NCBI GenBank assembly: GCA_030067835.1
Contig: CP092441.1
Coordinates: 558,001 to 622,000 of the forward strand
Source of the DNA: Chakrabartyella piscis
GTDB taxonomy: Bacteria > Bacillota > Clostridia > Lachnospirales > Anaerotignaceae
Direction of reading: 5' to 3'
DNA length: 64,000 nucleotides
Made by a program: the position numbers and the translations under genes. Below are positions 1 through 8,662 of the stretch, one piece after another. The notes beneath the pieces were generated by a model that saw only the letters and a program-made list of their open reading frames with translations, was not told the origin of the DNA and made no database searches. The first letter of the stretch is position 1, and each line of letters starts with the position of its first letter.

Positions 1-19
1 AGCAATAGGAGGTATACAT

Positions 20-349
20 ATGAAAGTTGCAGTCATTGGTTCCAGAAACTTATCCATCGAAAACCTAGAGAATTATCTACCAAAAAACACCACAGAAATC
101 GTATCTGGTGGTGCAAAAGGCATTGATACCTGTGCCAGAAACTATGCTTTGGAACACAATCTACTGTTGAAAGAATTTCTACCAAACTATAGCGAATTTG
201 GACGTGCTGCACCCATCAGACGTAATATTGAAATCATAGCATACGCAGACTATGTTTTGGCATTTTGGGATGGAAAGAGCAAGGGTACCGAATTTGTCAT
301 CAAACAATGCAAGAAAAAAGATGTAATTTGTGATGTGATTATGATATAA
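20..349 (+). CDS. SLOG-fold (DUF2493/YspA-like) nucleotide-binding protein
   Basis: This 109-residue protein starts at an ATG with a strong AGGAGG ribosome site 7 bases upstream. It opens with a Rossmann-like strand (MKVAVIGSRN) and has the glycine-rich SGGAKGID loop near residues 30-37. That loop is typical of SLOG proteins (DprA, LOG and the cytoplasmic YpsA-related DUF2493 group), which bind nucleotides or nucleotide derivatives. A second conserved patch, AYADYVLAFWDGKSKGT, sits at about residues 74-90. No membrane segment or signal peptide is visible. SLOG proteins of this size are often single-domain sensors or nucleotide hydrolases of unknown substrate. The neighbours give no functional clue: the gene is at the window edge and the next gene is 350 bases away. 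The family call is fairly secure; the function is unknown. Confidence 0.75.
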   Translation: MKVAVIGSRNLSIENLENYLPKNTTEIVSGGAKGIDTCARNYALEHNLLLKEFLPNYSEFGRAAPIRRNIEIIAYADYVLAFWDGKSKGTEFVIKQCKKKDVICDVIMI

Positions 350-475
350 GCCCTCTTTTTGTTCGTGCAATATGGACACCTTTTTTGTTTGGAATAGCGT
401 TTCCTCCTATATAATCACGATTTTTACTGGGAAACATTGGAATCTTCTTTTCTAACTTGCAAATGTAATTTTGGG

Positions 476-642
476 TGTGGTATACTAAAATGTAGAATTG
501 GGCGGAGACTATCCAGTACTCTGCGAGTACTTGGATACATTTGCTACGCAAATGATGGTACAAACAAATCAATTGTTTTACACAAGTGTAACAACTGATT
601 CCTTTGTACCACGCATTCTCCGCTTTTATGGTATACTAAAAA
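476..642 (+). other. Structured intergenic element with four nested or adjacent hairpins
   Basis: Between the SLOG gene and the HAD gene lies about 350 bases without a gene. Bases 502-508 (GCGGAGA) pair with 617-623 (TCTCCGC) and enclose three more hairpins: 511-536, 538-554 (CATTTGC-TAC-GCAAATG) and a long one at 557-610 whose arms include GGTACAAA/TTTGTACC and TTACAC/GTGTAA. The block is bracketed by a 13-bp direct repeat, TGGTATACTAAAA, at 478-490 and 629-641. Each repeat copy also resembles an extended -10 promoter box (TGGTATACT). The element could be a structured RNA with its own promoter or a small non-autonomous mobile element with a target duplication. I do not recognise it as a named RNA family. 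Confidence 0.5.
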
Positions 643-702
643 GACTTATGGAGAACGGTGATAATTGAAACTTTGAATATATAGTATAAACAGGAGAATA
701 CC

Positions 703-1518
703 ATGATTAAATTGATTGCAACAGATATGGATGGTACTTTTTTGACTGATGATAAAAAAATGGCGCAGGATACAGATGCAGTTTTGGCTAAGCTCAAAGA
801 AATGGGCATTCGTTTCGTGGTAGCAAGTGGCAGACAATACCCAAGTCTGGAACGTCATTTCCCAAATCATTTGGAGGACATCATCATCATTGCGGAAAAT
901 GGTGCATTTGTAGCAGAAAATAAAGAAGAATTGATTTCCTATCCAATGAAAAAAGAGGATGTCATCCTTTGTTTGGATGTGATGGCAAAATTGGATCGTA
1001 TAGAGCCAATTGTTTGTGGGAAATATTGCGGATACACCAAAAGTCCAGAAATTCAGGAGTTTTTCTCAAGACCACATTTGCAATATGAGATGGTTTTGGT
1101 GGAGGATTTGTATTCTGTTTTGGACGATGCCATCAAGGTGTCTGCCATTTTATATAATGGAAAAACAAACCAAGAAGGATATGACGAATTGCGTTCTGCC
1201 ATTCATGAAGGGTTGTATGTTGCAACTTCAGGTGAAGGCAGTATTGATATTGGAACATTGGGTGTCAACAAAGGAGCAGCACTGGCAAAATTACAGGAAC
1301 GCTTGGGCATTACTCCAGAAGAAACCGTTGTGTTTGGTGATCAATACAACGATGTGGAATTGTTGCAACAAGGATATTATAGCTATGCAATGGAAGCAGC
1401 AGAAGAAGGCGTGAAAAAATTTGCCAGATTCCAAGGTGGTAGCAACAACGATGGATTTGTAACCAAAGAAATTCGTCGTTTGATCGATATGGAAAAGAAC
1501 GGAGAAAAAATAGAATGA
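703..1518 (+). CDS. Cof-type HAD-IIB family phosphatase
   Basis: A 271-residue cytosolic hydrolase of the haloacid dehalogenase superfamily, subfamily IIB (Cof/YidA type). Motif I is DMDGTFL near residue 8, with the nucleophile and acid/base aspartates. Motif II lies in VVASGRQYP near residue 40. Motif IV, VFGDQYNDVELL, near residue 210 supplies the magnesium-binding aspartates. The middle of the protein is the expected C2B cap. Such enzymes dephosphorylate small sugar phosphates or nucleotides such as FMN; the substrate cannot be read from sequence. The start has an AGGAG site 7 bases upstream. The stop overlaps the start of mtaB by four bases (ATGA), so the two are probably co-translated. 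Confidence 0.9.
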   Translation: MIKLIATDMDGTFLTDDKKMAQDTDAVLAKLKEMGIRFVVASGRQYPSLERHFPNHLEDIIIIAENGAFVAENKEELISYPMKKEDVILCLDVMAKLDRIEPIVCGKYCGYTKSPEIQEFFSRPHLQYEMVLVEDLYSVLDDAIKVSAILYNGKTNQEGYDELRSAIHEGLYVATSGEGSIDIGTLGVNKGAALAKLQERLGITPEETVVFGDQYNDVELLQQGYYSYAMEAAEEGVKKFARFQGGSNNDGFVTKEIRRLIDMEKNGEKIE

Positions 1519-2813
1519 AAAAAATAGCAAGTTACGCTTTGGGTTGTAAAGTCAACCAATACGAAAGCGAAGCCATTGCAGAATTGTTTGCAGAAAAAGG
1601 ATATGAAGTGGTGGGTATTGATGAAGAAGCAGATGTGTATGTCATCAATACTTGTACAGTAACCAATTTTGGTGACAAAAAATCACGTCAGTTGATTCGA
1701 CGTGTGAAACGCCAAAAGGAAGATGCCATTGTGGCAGTCATTGGTTGCTATGCACAAACAGCACCAGATGAAATTATGGCTGTGGAAGGTGTCAATTTGG
1801 TCATTGGCACAAAAGAAAGAGCCAAAGTTGTGGAAATGGTGGAAGAATACCATGCAGAAAATGGGGTACAAAGCCATGTTTCCGATATTATGAAAGAACG
1901 TGTTTTTGAGCGTTTGTCTGTACAAAAAATGGCAGATCGTACACGTGCTTATATGAAAATTCAAGATGGTTGTAGCCAATATTGTTCCTATTGTATCATT
2001 CCATATGCAAGGGGACCCATCAGAAGTCGTGATCCAAAAGATGTCATTGAAGAAGTGCATCATTTGGCAGATAATGGCTTCCAAGAAGTGGTTTTGGCTG
2101 GGATTCATGTGGCAAGCTATGGCAAAGATAGACGTGACACCAGTTTGTTGCAAATCTTAAAAGAAGTGCATCAAGTGGAAGGAATCAAACGCATTCGTTT
2201 CAGTTCCATTGAACCAAATGTGGTAACAGAGGAGTTTGCACAAACTATGGCAGATTTGCCTAAGGTATGTCATCATTTCCATCTTTCTTTGCAAAGTGGA
2301 TGTGACAAAACCCTCAAAGAAATGAATCGTAAATACGATATAGCAACCTACAAAAAAGCAACAGAAACCTTGCGTAAATATATGCCAGATGTGGCTTTGA
2401 CCACAGATATCATTGTTGGATTCCCAGGAGAATTAGAAGAAGATTTTGCTACAACATTTGACTTTGCAAAGGAAATTGGATTTGCAAAAATACATGTATT
2501 CCCATATTCTCCAAAAAAAGGAACACCAGCAGCAGAACGTAAAGACCAATTGCCAAATGCAGTGAAAACAGAAAGAAGTCACAAGTTGTTGGCATTGTCT
2601 GAAGAAATGGCAGTTGCATTTATGGAAGGTCAAATCGGCACAGAAACCGAGGTTTTGGTTGAAAAACAAGTGTCTGAAGGTGTATATGAAGGACATACTT
2701 CCAATTACATCAAGGTGCATTTTACTTCTGATATATCATTGGAAAATCAAATTGTGTCTGTAAAATTGCTGGAAGTTTCAGGAGAAATTGTTGGTGGCGC
2801 AAGAAAATTGTAA
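1515..2813 (+). CDS. mtaB: tRNA (N6-threonylcarbamoyladenosine(37)-C2)-methylthiotransferase MtaB
   Basis: A 432-residue radical SAM methylthiotransferase that converts t6A37 to ms2t6A37 in ANN-decoding tRNAs. The N-terminal UPF0004 domain carries three cluster cysteines: in ALGCKVNQ, INTCTVTN and VIGCYAQ. The radical SAM cluster motif CSQYCSYC lies near residue 155, followed by IIPYARGPIRSR. A C-terminal TRAM domain spans roughly residues 370-430. The SYALGCKVNQYESEA opening separates it from MiaB and from RimO, which is also in this window. Its substrate modification t6A needs TsaB and TsaE, encoded near 48 kb. It overlaps the upstream HAD gene by four bases. Confidence 0.93.
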   Translation: MKKIASYALGCKVNQYESEAIAELFAEKGYEVVGIDEEADVYVINTCTVTNFGDKKSRQLIRRVKRQKEDAIVAVIGCYAQTAPDEIMAVEGVNLVIGTKERAKVVEMVEEYHAENGVQSHVSDIMKERVFERLSVQKMADRTRAYMKIQDGCSQYCSYCIIPYARGPIRSRDPKDVIEEVHHLADNGFQEVVLAGIHVASYGKDRRDTSLLQILKEVHQVEGIKRIRFSSIEPNVVTEEFAQTMADLPKVCHHFHLSLQSGCDKTLKEMNRKYDIATYKKATETLRKYMPDVALTTDIIVGFPGELEEDFATTFDFAKEIGFAKIHVFPYSPKKGTPAAERKDQLPNAVKTERSHKLLALSEEMAVAFMEGQIGTETEVLVEKQVSEGVYEGHTSNYIKVHFTSDISLENQIVSVKLLEVSGEIVGGARKL

Positions 2814-2914
2814 GGATATCAGAGGCTTTTGTCCAAGTATTGTGTTGCAATTGGACAGGGTTTATATTATGATAAATGGATAAGGATTGTAGACGGTAAA
2901 TGGAGCGTGATTAT

Positions 2915-3175
2915 ATGAATAATATCAACGAAACTCAATATTTTGGACGTGTAGAAAAAGAACCAGAAAACGAAGCGAAAAAAATCCTCATTGCAGTCAG
3001 TGCCGCTTTGAAGGAGAAAGGATACAATCCTGTGAACCAAATTGTAGGCTATATTTTGTCAGGTGACCCAACTTATATCACAAGCCACATGAATGCACGT
3101 GCTATGATTCGCAAATTGGAACGTGATGAATTGTTGGAAGAATTGGTGAAAGATTACTTGAATCGTAACGATTGA
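2915..3175 (+). CDS. ireB: IreB family regulatory phosphoprotein
   Basis: A small cytosolic protein (86 residues) of the IreB/DUF965 family. In Enterococcus faecalis IreB is phosphorylated by the Ser/Thr kinase IreK and affects cephalosporin resistance; extending that role here is inference. The conserved core ([20 protein letters not shown], then [17 protein letters not shown]) is intact. I place the start at 2915 because GGAGCG lies 8 bases upstream and the family begins MxNxxET; an in-frame ATG at 2900 would add five residues. It heads the ireB-ruvX-DUF1292 cluster that is widely conserved in Firmicutes. Confidence 0.9.
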   Translation: MNNINETQYFGRVEKEPENEAKKILIAVSAALKEKGYNPVNQIVGYILSGDPTYITSHMNARAMIRKLERDELLEELVKDYLNRND

Positions 3176-3192
3176 GAAAGAGGATAAAACCA

Positions 3193-3624
3193 TTGGGAAT
3201 TTTAGGTTTGGATTATGGCGATAAAACCATTGGCGTTGCAAAAAGCGATGCACTTGGTTGGACAGCACAAGGATTGGAAATCATTAGACGAGATAATGCA
3301 GAAGCGTTCAAAAAACCAATGCGTCGTTTGGCAGAATTGGTGGAAGAGAATTCTGTGGATACCATTGTTTTGGGATATCCAAAAAATTTAGACAATACAG
3401 AAGGTGAACGTTGTGTGAAAACAAAGGATTTCGCAGAACGTATTGAAAGACGCTTTCCAAAAATGCAAGTGATTTTGTGGGATGAAAGATTCAGTACCAT
3501 TGCAGCAGAGGGTGCTATGCGTGCAGCCGGTTTGGGACACGATAAAAGAAAAAGTTTGATTGACAAAATGGCAGCTGTGCATATTTTGCAAGGGTATTTG
3601 GATAAACTAAATAGAGAAAAATAA
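3193..3624 (+). CDS. ruvX: RuvX/YqgF family RNase H-fold protein
   Basis: A YqgF/RuvX protein with an RNase H-like fold, described as a Holliday-junction resolvase or 16S pre-rRNA processing nuclease. Acidic catalytic positions are visible in ILGLDYGDKTIG at the N-terminus and in ILWDERFST near residue 100. No ATG fits. A TTG at 3193 is preceded by AGAGGA 8 bases upstream and gives the family's usual start just before ILGLDYG (143 residues). A TTG at 3172, overlapping the ireB stop, is a weaker alternative adding seven basic residues. It is translationally coupled or nearly so with ireB. Confidence 0.9.
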   Translation: MGILGLDYGDKTIGVAKSDALGWTAQGLEIIRRDNAEAFKKPMRRLAELVEENSVDTIVLGYPKNLDNTEGERCVKTKDFAERIERRFPKMQVILWDERFSTIAAEGAMRAAGLGHDKRKSLIDKMAAVHILQGYLDKLNREK

Positions 3625-3812
3625 ATGATACCACAAATAAAATGTGGATGCAATTGTAGGGTAGGGTCTTGACCCTACCGTAATACCACAAATCAAAATG
3701 TGGACATAAATGTATGGGCGATTCACGAATCGACCGCAGTATAAAATATGAATGCAATCGTAGGGTACGCATTGTATGCGTACTGTAATACTTGAACATA
3801 AGGAGAAAACAA
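3625..3812. repeat. Three palindromic TGTAGGG-type repeat units
   Basis: Three hairpin units stand in a row between ruvX and the DUF1292 gene. The unit at 3655-3684 has arms GGTAGGGTC/GACCCTACC. The unit at 3711-3740 has arms CGATT/AATCG around CAC. The unit at 3759-3789 has GTACGCAT/ATGCGTAC. Between units is a spacer with its own small hairpin, CCACAAA...TGTGG (3631-3647 and 3686-3703); a third copy of that spacer hairpin occurs at 6139-6157. The units share the outer borders TGTAGGG (or TGTATGGG) and CCGTAAT-like ends. Confidence 0.85.
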
Positions 3813-4118
3813 ATGGCAGATATTTTTGAAGAAGTAGAAGAATTGGAATTTGAAACCGTAACAATGACAGAAGATGATGGTACAGAAGTGGAATTTTCCA
3901 TTATTGATAATGTAACATGTGGTGGTGAACGCTATCTTTTGGTGGTAGAAACCGAATTTATGGATGATGAAGAATCCGAAGCGTTGATTTTGAAAGAAAT
4001 TGCAATCAACACAGAAGATGTGACTTATGAAGTGGTAGAAAATGACGAAGAATTTGATCGTGTTGCAGATTTGTTTGCACAAAATGGCGACGACTACGAT
4101 GTAGAAATCCAAGGCTAA
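3813..4118 (+). CDS. DUF1292 (YrzB-like) acidic protein
   Basis: A 101-residue, strongly acidic protein of the DUF1292 family, here third in the ireB-ruvX-DUF1292 cluster typical of Firmicutes. The start at 3813 follows AAGGAG by 8 bases; an upstream in-frame TTG at 3792 has no ribosome site. The pattern TEDDGTEVEFSIIDNV followed by GERYLLVVETE is characteristic. No enzymatic motif or membrane segment is visible and the family's function is unknown. It is separated from ruvX by three hairpin repeats. Confidence 0.85.
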   Translation: MADIFEEVEELEFETVTMTEDDGTEVEFSIIDNVTCGGERYLLVVETEFMDDEESEALILKEIAINTEDVTYEVVENDEEFDRVADLFAQNGDDYDVEIQG

Positions 4119-4447
4119 ATTGTAATTTGAAAATGAATGGACAGGGTAAACCCTATTCTATATATTATGGAGAAGAAGAAACACACAAAAACAAAAAGCT
4201 GGCAGTAAGGGTTGTATCAAAGACATAAGACGGAGATATGGATTTGGATGCAAAAAAAGGACTGCTCTTTTTGTGCTTGTGCAAATTAAGACTTTCTGGC
4301 AAAGGTGCTATGGGAAAGTTTTGTTTTGATGTGAATTTTGAACCAAAAACGATAATAAAAGTGATGGAAAAAGAGATGGTTTTTACTCTTCATTCTTCAC
4401 TTTTCACTGCGGGTGCAAAGCATTCGCCTAATATGGAGGTGTATTTT

Positions 4448-6130
4448 TTGGCAGGTAGAAAACCGAAACCAAAAGCAAAGGTGAAAGTCATTCCTTTGGG
4501 TGGATTAGAAGAAATTGGAAAGAATATGACAGTAATTGAATATGGCAACGATATGATTGTCATTGATTGTGGCTTGGCATTCCCAGAAGATGATATGTTG
4601 GGGATTGATTTGGTGATTCCAGATACCACATATTTGGAAAAAAACCAAGATAAATTACATGCAATTGTTTTGACACATGGTCATGAGGATCACATTGGTT
4701 CTTTGCCATATGTATTGCAAAAAGTGAAAGTTCCTGTGTTTGGTACTTTGCTCACAAGAGGCTTGGTGGAAAACAAATTGCGTGAACATAAGTTGTTGGA
4801 TAGCGTGGATATGCATACAGTTGTGCCTGGTGAAAAGGTGAAATTTGGTCAATTGACAGTGGAATTTATTCATACCAATCACTCCATTGCAGATGCAGTT
4901 GCAATTGCAGTGCATACACCAGCAGGTGTGATTTTGCATACAGGTGACTTTAAGGTGGATTATACTCCAATTGATGGGGATATCATCGATTTGCCACGTT
5001 TTGCAGAACTTGGAAAAGAAGGTGTGTTGCTTCTTATGAGCGATAGCACCAATGCAGAAAGACCAGGCTTTACCATCTCCGAGAAAAATGTAGGTAAAGT
5101 CTTTGATAAATTGTTTGAAGAAACACCAAAAAATCGTATTATGGTGGCAACTTTCTCCTCCAACATCCATCGTATTCAACAAATTGTCAATTCTGCGTAT
5201 CAATACAAACGTAAGGTTGCAATCATTGGTAGAAGTATGGTGAATGCTGTGAAAACAGCTTCTGAGTTGGATTATTTGCAAATTCCACCACGTACTTTAA
5301 TTGAAATCAACGAAATCAAAAATTACAAAGATGAACAACTTGTCATCATCACAACTGGTAGCCAAGGGGAGCCAATGTCTGCTCTTTCTAGAATGGCTAT
5401 GAATGAGCATCGTCAAGTGAGCATCAAACCAGATGACAAAATCATCATCAGTGCTTCTGCAATTCCTGGTAATGAAAAAAGCGTATTTCGTGTGGTGAAT
5501 TTGCTTTTGAAAGCCGGTGCAAATGTGGTTTATGGCGATATGGAAGATATCCATGTGTCTGGTCATGCTCGTCAAGAAGAATTGAAATTGATGTTGGCTT
5601 TGACCAAACCCCAATATTTCATGCCTGTTCATGGTGAATTTATGCATTTGTCTGCTCATAGAGACTTGGCTTTGTCTATGGGTATGGATAAAAAAGACGT
5701 GTTTATCATGAAACTTGGTGAAGTTTTGGAAGTCAATAAAGCCGAAGCAAAAGTCAATGGTTCTGTACCAGCAGGAAGAATCATGGTGGATGGTCTTGGT
5801 GTTGGCGATGTTGGAAATATCGTTTTGCGTGATAGAAAACATCTTTCTGAAGATGGTTTGATGGTGGTTGTTGTGACAATGGATCGTGAAAATGGTACCA
5901 TTATTGCAGGTCCAGATATCATTTCTCGTGGATTTGTATATGTACGAGTTGCAGAAGATTTGATGGATGAAGCAAGAGCTGTTGTTCTCAAAGCTTTGGA
6001 AGAATGCGAAGAAAAGAACATCACAAGCTGGAACTATATCAAAGGTGTGATCCGTGACACTTTGAAAAATTACTTGTGGCAAAAAACAAAGAGAAGCCCA
6101 ATGATTTTACCCATTATTATGGAGGTATAA
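4448..6130 (+). CDS. rnj: Ribonuclease J
   Basis: A metallo-beta-lactamase/beta-CASP ribonuclease of about 560 residues, with 5'-3' exonuclease and endonuclease activity in mRNA decay and rRNA maturation. The zinc motif HGHEDHIGSLPY appears near residue 75. Further metal ligands lie in TNHSIADAVA and HTGDFKVDYTP, and the CASP histidine is in HVSGHARQEE. The open frame continues upstream to an ATG at 4238, but that adds 70 unconserved residues. TTG at 4448 follows GGAGG (4435-4439) by 8 bases and yields the family's normal length, so I prefer it. Part of the upstream extension matches a low-complexity intergenic repeat (TCTTCAC...TTTTCAC). With RNases Y and G/E nearby, the window encodes much of the decay machinery. 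Confidence 0.92.
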   Translation: MAGRKPKPKAKVKVIPLGGLEEIGKNMTVIEYGNDMIVIDCGLAFPEDDMLGIDLVIPDTTYLEKNQDKLHAIVLTHGHEDHIGSLPYVLQKVKVPVFGTLLTRGLVENKLREHKLLDSVDMHTVVPGEKVKFGQLTVEFIHTNHSIADAVAIAVHTPAGVILHTGDFKVDYTPIDGDIIDLPRFAELGKEGVLLLMSDSTNAERPGFTISEKNVGKVFDKLFEETPKNRIMVATFSSNIHRIQQIVNSAYQYKRKVAIIGRSMVNAVKTASELDYLQIPPRTLIEINEIKNYKDEQLVIITTGSQGEPMSALSRMAMNEHRQVSIKPDDKIIISASAIPGNEKSVFRVVNLLLKAGANVVYGDMEDIHVSGHARQEELKLMLALTKPQYFMPVHGEFMHLSAHRDLALSMGMDKKDVFIMKLGEVLEVNKAEAKVNGSVPAGRIMVDGLGVGDVGNIVLRDRKHLSEDGLMVVVVTMDRENGTIIAGPDIISRGFVYVRVAEDLMDEARAVVLKALEECEEKNITSWNYIKGVIRDTLKNYLWQKTKRSPMILPIIMEV

Positions 6131-6368
6131 TCAAACAACCACAAACTAAAATGTGGATGCAATTGTAATATGTAATACGAAATAATATGCAACCAACTAG
6201 CCGTGGGACACTGTTCTACGGCTTGGATTTTATTGGAAATAACATAAGATGTGTGGAAACAAACGGGATGTCGGGGACGCCATCCCCTACACGATCGAAT
6301 GATTGAAATATGAACGCAACCCTGTAGGGGCGACCTGTGGTCGCCAGCAATAAAATCGAGGTGAACCT
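6131..6368. repeat. Intergenic hairpin repeats between rnj and rnhB
   Basis: This gap holds a spacer hairpin (CCACAAA...TGTGG, 6139-6157) and two palindromic units. One is on the minus strand at 6263-6292, with arms GGGGATGGC/GTCCCCGAC-like and ending CCCCTACA. The other is on the plus strand at 6322-6351, with arms GGCGACC/GGTCGCC. No terminator with a clear T-run is visible after rnj. Confidence 0.7.
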
Positions 6369-7487
6369 ATGCAATCCATCAAAGAAATCAAAGAGATTCT
6401 CACAACTTGTCCTGTGGAAGATGTGGATAACACCTGTCAATTGTTTGAAACAGATGAAAGAAAAGGTGTGCAACAAGCAATTGTTTTTGCGAAAAAACGA
6501 TTGTCAGCTCATTTGGCAGAGCAAGAACGTCTGGAATTGATTTTGAAATATGAACGTGAATGTTATGCTGCTGGCTACGAATTTGTGGCTGGAATTGATG
6601 AGGTGGGTCGTGGACCATTGGCAGGACCTGTGGTTGCTGGTGCTGTCATTTTGCCTAGAAATTGTAAAATTGAAGGCATCAACGATTCCAAGAAATTATC
6701 TGCAAAAAAACGAGAAGAACTCAATGAAATCATCCTAGAACAAGCAGTTTCTTATGGCATTGGTGTGGTATCACCAGAACGCATTGATGAAACCAATATT
6801 TCTTTGGCGGTGTTTGAAGCGATGCGAGATGCAATTGGTCAGCTGTGTCCATCACCAGACTATATTTTGGCAGATGCGGTTACCATTCCACAGGTACCCA
6901 TACCACAAAAAGGTATTATCAAAGGGGATGCCAAAAGTGCTTCCATTGGTGCAGCCAGTATCATTGCAAAGGTGTATCGTGACCGTTTGATGGCAGAATA
7001 TGATAAAGTGTATCCAGAATATGGATTTGCCAGCAATGCAGGTTATGGTTCTGCAGCACATATGGCAGCTTTGCGTGTTCATGGTGAAACACCGATTCAT
7101 AGAAAAACATTTTTGCGTAATTTCCATGAAGAAGAAACCAATCGTGAAAAGGGTGTTTATGGTGAAGAACTTGCTGTCAAACAAATGAAGAAGATGGGTT
7201 ACAAAATCCTAGAACGCAATTTCAAACGAGCTGGTGGCGAAATTGATATCATTGCTGAAAAGGATGGGTATACTGTTTTTGTGGAAGTGAAATATCGCAA
7301 AGGTAGAACGATGGGTGAACCGTCAGAAGCAGTCACCAAAGGCAAACAAGAAAATATCATCCAAACAGCAGAAAAATACATATCCGAAAAGGAATTGGAT
7401 GGCGATTTCAGATTTGATGTAGCAGAAGTGTTGGAAGAAGACAATAAGAAATATTTCCGATATACAGAAAATGCGTTTACGAAATAA
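6369..7487 (+). CDS. rnhB: Fused ribonuclease HII (N-terminal) and YraN/UPF0102 nuclease-like domain (C-terminal)
   Basis: A single 372-residue frame joins two proteins that are normally separate neighbours. Residues 1-70 match the N-terminal extension of Bacillus-type RNase HII. Residues 70-250 are the RNase HII core, with GIDEVGRGPLAGP (catalytic Asp and Glu), ILADA (Asp) and KGDAKSASIGAASI (Asp), which cleaves RNA in RNA-DNA hybrids and single ribonucleotides in DNA. From about residue 258 (REKGVYGEELAVK) the sequence is a complete YraN domain with GGEIDIIA and FVEVKYR, the acidic/Lys pattern of PD-(D/E)XK nucleases. There is no stop or reinitiation site between them. The start follows GAGGTG. 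Both active-site sets look intact. The fusion suggests the two activities act together on DNA containing RNA, which is inference. Confidence 0.92.
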   Translation: MQSIKEIKEILTTCPVEDVDNTCQLFETDERKGVQQAIVFAKKRLSAHLAEQERLELILKYERECYAAGYEFVAGIDEVGRGPLAGPVVAGAVILPRNCKIEGINDSKKLSAKKREELNEIILEQAVSYGIGVVSPERIDETNISLAVFEAMRDAIGQLCPSPDYILADAVTIPQVPIPQKGIIKGDAKSASIGAASIIAKVYRDRLMAEYDKVYPEYGFASNAGYGSAAHMAALRVHGETPIHRKTFLRNFHEEETNREKGVYGEELAVKQMKKMGYKILERNFKRAGGEIDIIAEKDGYTVFVEVKYRKGRTMGEPSEAVTKGKQENIIQTAEKYISEKELDGDFRFDVAEVLEEDNKKYFRYTENAFTK

Positions 7488-7861
7488 AGGCAAAAGAGAA
7501 GACCTTGGAGCTCTGCTCCAAACCACGCAAGGGACTTGTCCCTTGACCCGTTATGCACAAACTACGTTTGTGCGGAGAATAGGAAGAAGATATGATTGCC
7601 ATAAAATTGGAATGTAATGGCGTGTAGGGGAGGATAGTATCCTCCCGCAATCAATCATCGAAACCAAACGGGCGACCAAAGGTACGCCCCTACAATCAAT
7701 CACCAAACCCAAATCGGTGAATGTAAAAATAAAATAACCATAGCGCAAACGTAGTTTGTGCAAATAAAGTTTGGATTGAACCTTTTCAAAGGTTCATGGG
7801 TGTGGGCAAAGTCCACGGTCTTGTACTTGACCTTTATCTTTTGATCTTTCAGGAGGAACAT
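7488..7861. repeat. Two inverted GACCTTGG-type repeats around two palindromic units
   Basis: A multi-hairpin repeat runs from about 7500 to 7576: GGAG/CTCC, AAGGGAC/GTCCCTT, and GCACAAAC/GTTTGTGC. A second copy lies in the opposite orientation at about 7751-7830, with GCGCAAACG/GTTTGTGC, GAACCTTT/AAAGGTTC and GTGG/CCAC. Between them are two TGTAGGG-type units: 7622-7651 (arms GGAGGATA/TATCCTCC) and 7668-7694 on the other strand. The arms of corresponding hairpins differ in sequence but remain complementary. Confidence 0.75.
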
Positions 7862-8662
7862 ATGAGTAAACTCGATATCATACAATTCGATAATATAAAC
7901 GCAACAAATCTAGTCAAACATTGTTTCACCACACGTCATGGTGGTGTCAGTGAAGGCTATTTTGGTACCATGAACATGGGTTTCACTCGTGGGGAAGCTC
8001 GTGCAGTTGTACTCAAAAACTACGAAATCCTAGGGGATGCAGTTGGTTTCACAAAGGAGAACTACGTGACCACACACCAAACGCATACAACCAATGTCCA
8101 TGTGGTCACAAAAGAAGATGCGGGTATGGGCGTTTTGCGTGAACGCACCTATTCTGAGGTGGATGCACTGATCACCAATGTACCAAACATTCCTTTGGTG
8201 ATTTTTGGTGCTGACTGTGTGCCTGTTTTCTTGGTGGATACGAAAAACAAAGCCATTGGTGTGGCGCATAGTGGTTGGATGGGTACTGGTCATCGTATGG
8301 CAGAAGTGGCGCTTTTGGCAATGATGCAAGAGTTTGGCACCAATCCAAAAGATGTTGTGGCTGCAATTGGACCTTCTATTGGCAAATGTTGCTTCCAAGT
8401 GGATGATCCAGTGGTGAATTTGTTCCGTAAAAATATCGATTTTGCAGATGAAATCATTTTCGATGATCCATCAGAAGCAGGTAAATATCGTATGGATTTG
8501 TGGGAATGCAATAGACGTTTCTTGGCGGATATGGGTGTCCCCAATATCGAAGTTGCAGAACTTTGCACCATGTGCGATACAGAACGTTTCTATTCCCATA
8601 GGGTGATGCAAAATGAACGTGGTGTTATGGCAGGAGTTATGGAATTAGGAATTAGGAATTAG
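7862..8662 (+). CDS. pgeF: Peptidoglycan editing factor PgeF (laccase-domain/YfiH family)
   Basis: A 266-residue YfiH/PgeF family protein. Members act as zinc/copper multi-ligand enzymes, reported as a polyphenol oxidase-like or purine nucleoside phosphorylase activity and, in E. coli, as an editor of peptidoglycan precursors. The ligand motifs THQTHT, FGADCVPVF, AHSGWMGT and GPSIGKCCFQV are present. The start at 7862 follows AGGAGG; the frame extends upstream but only into repeat sequence. The last residues (ELGIRN and the stop) are encoded by a heptanucleotide tandem repeat, so the C-terminus looks slippage-generated. Confidence 0.88.
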   Translation: MSKLDIIQFDNINATNLVKHCFTTRHGGVSEGYFGTMNMGFTRGEARAVVLKNYEILGDAVGFTKENYVTTHQTHTTNVHVVTKEDAGMGVLRERTYSEVDALITNVPNIPLVIFGADCVPVFLVDTKNKAIGVAHSGWMGTGHRMAEVALLAMMQEFGTNPKDVVAAIGPSIGKCCFQVDDPVVNLFRKNIDFADEIIFDDPSEAGKYRMDLWECNRRFLADMGVPNIEVAELCTMCDTERFYSHRVMQNERGVMAGVMELGIRN

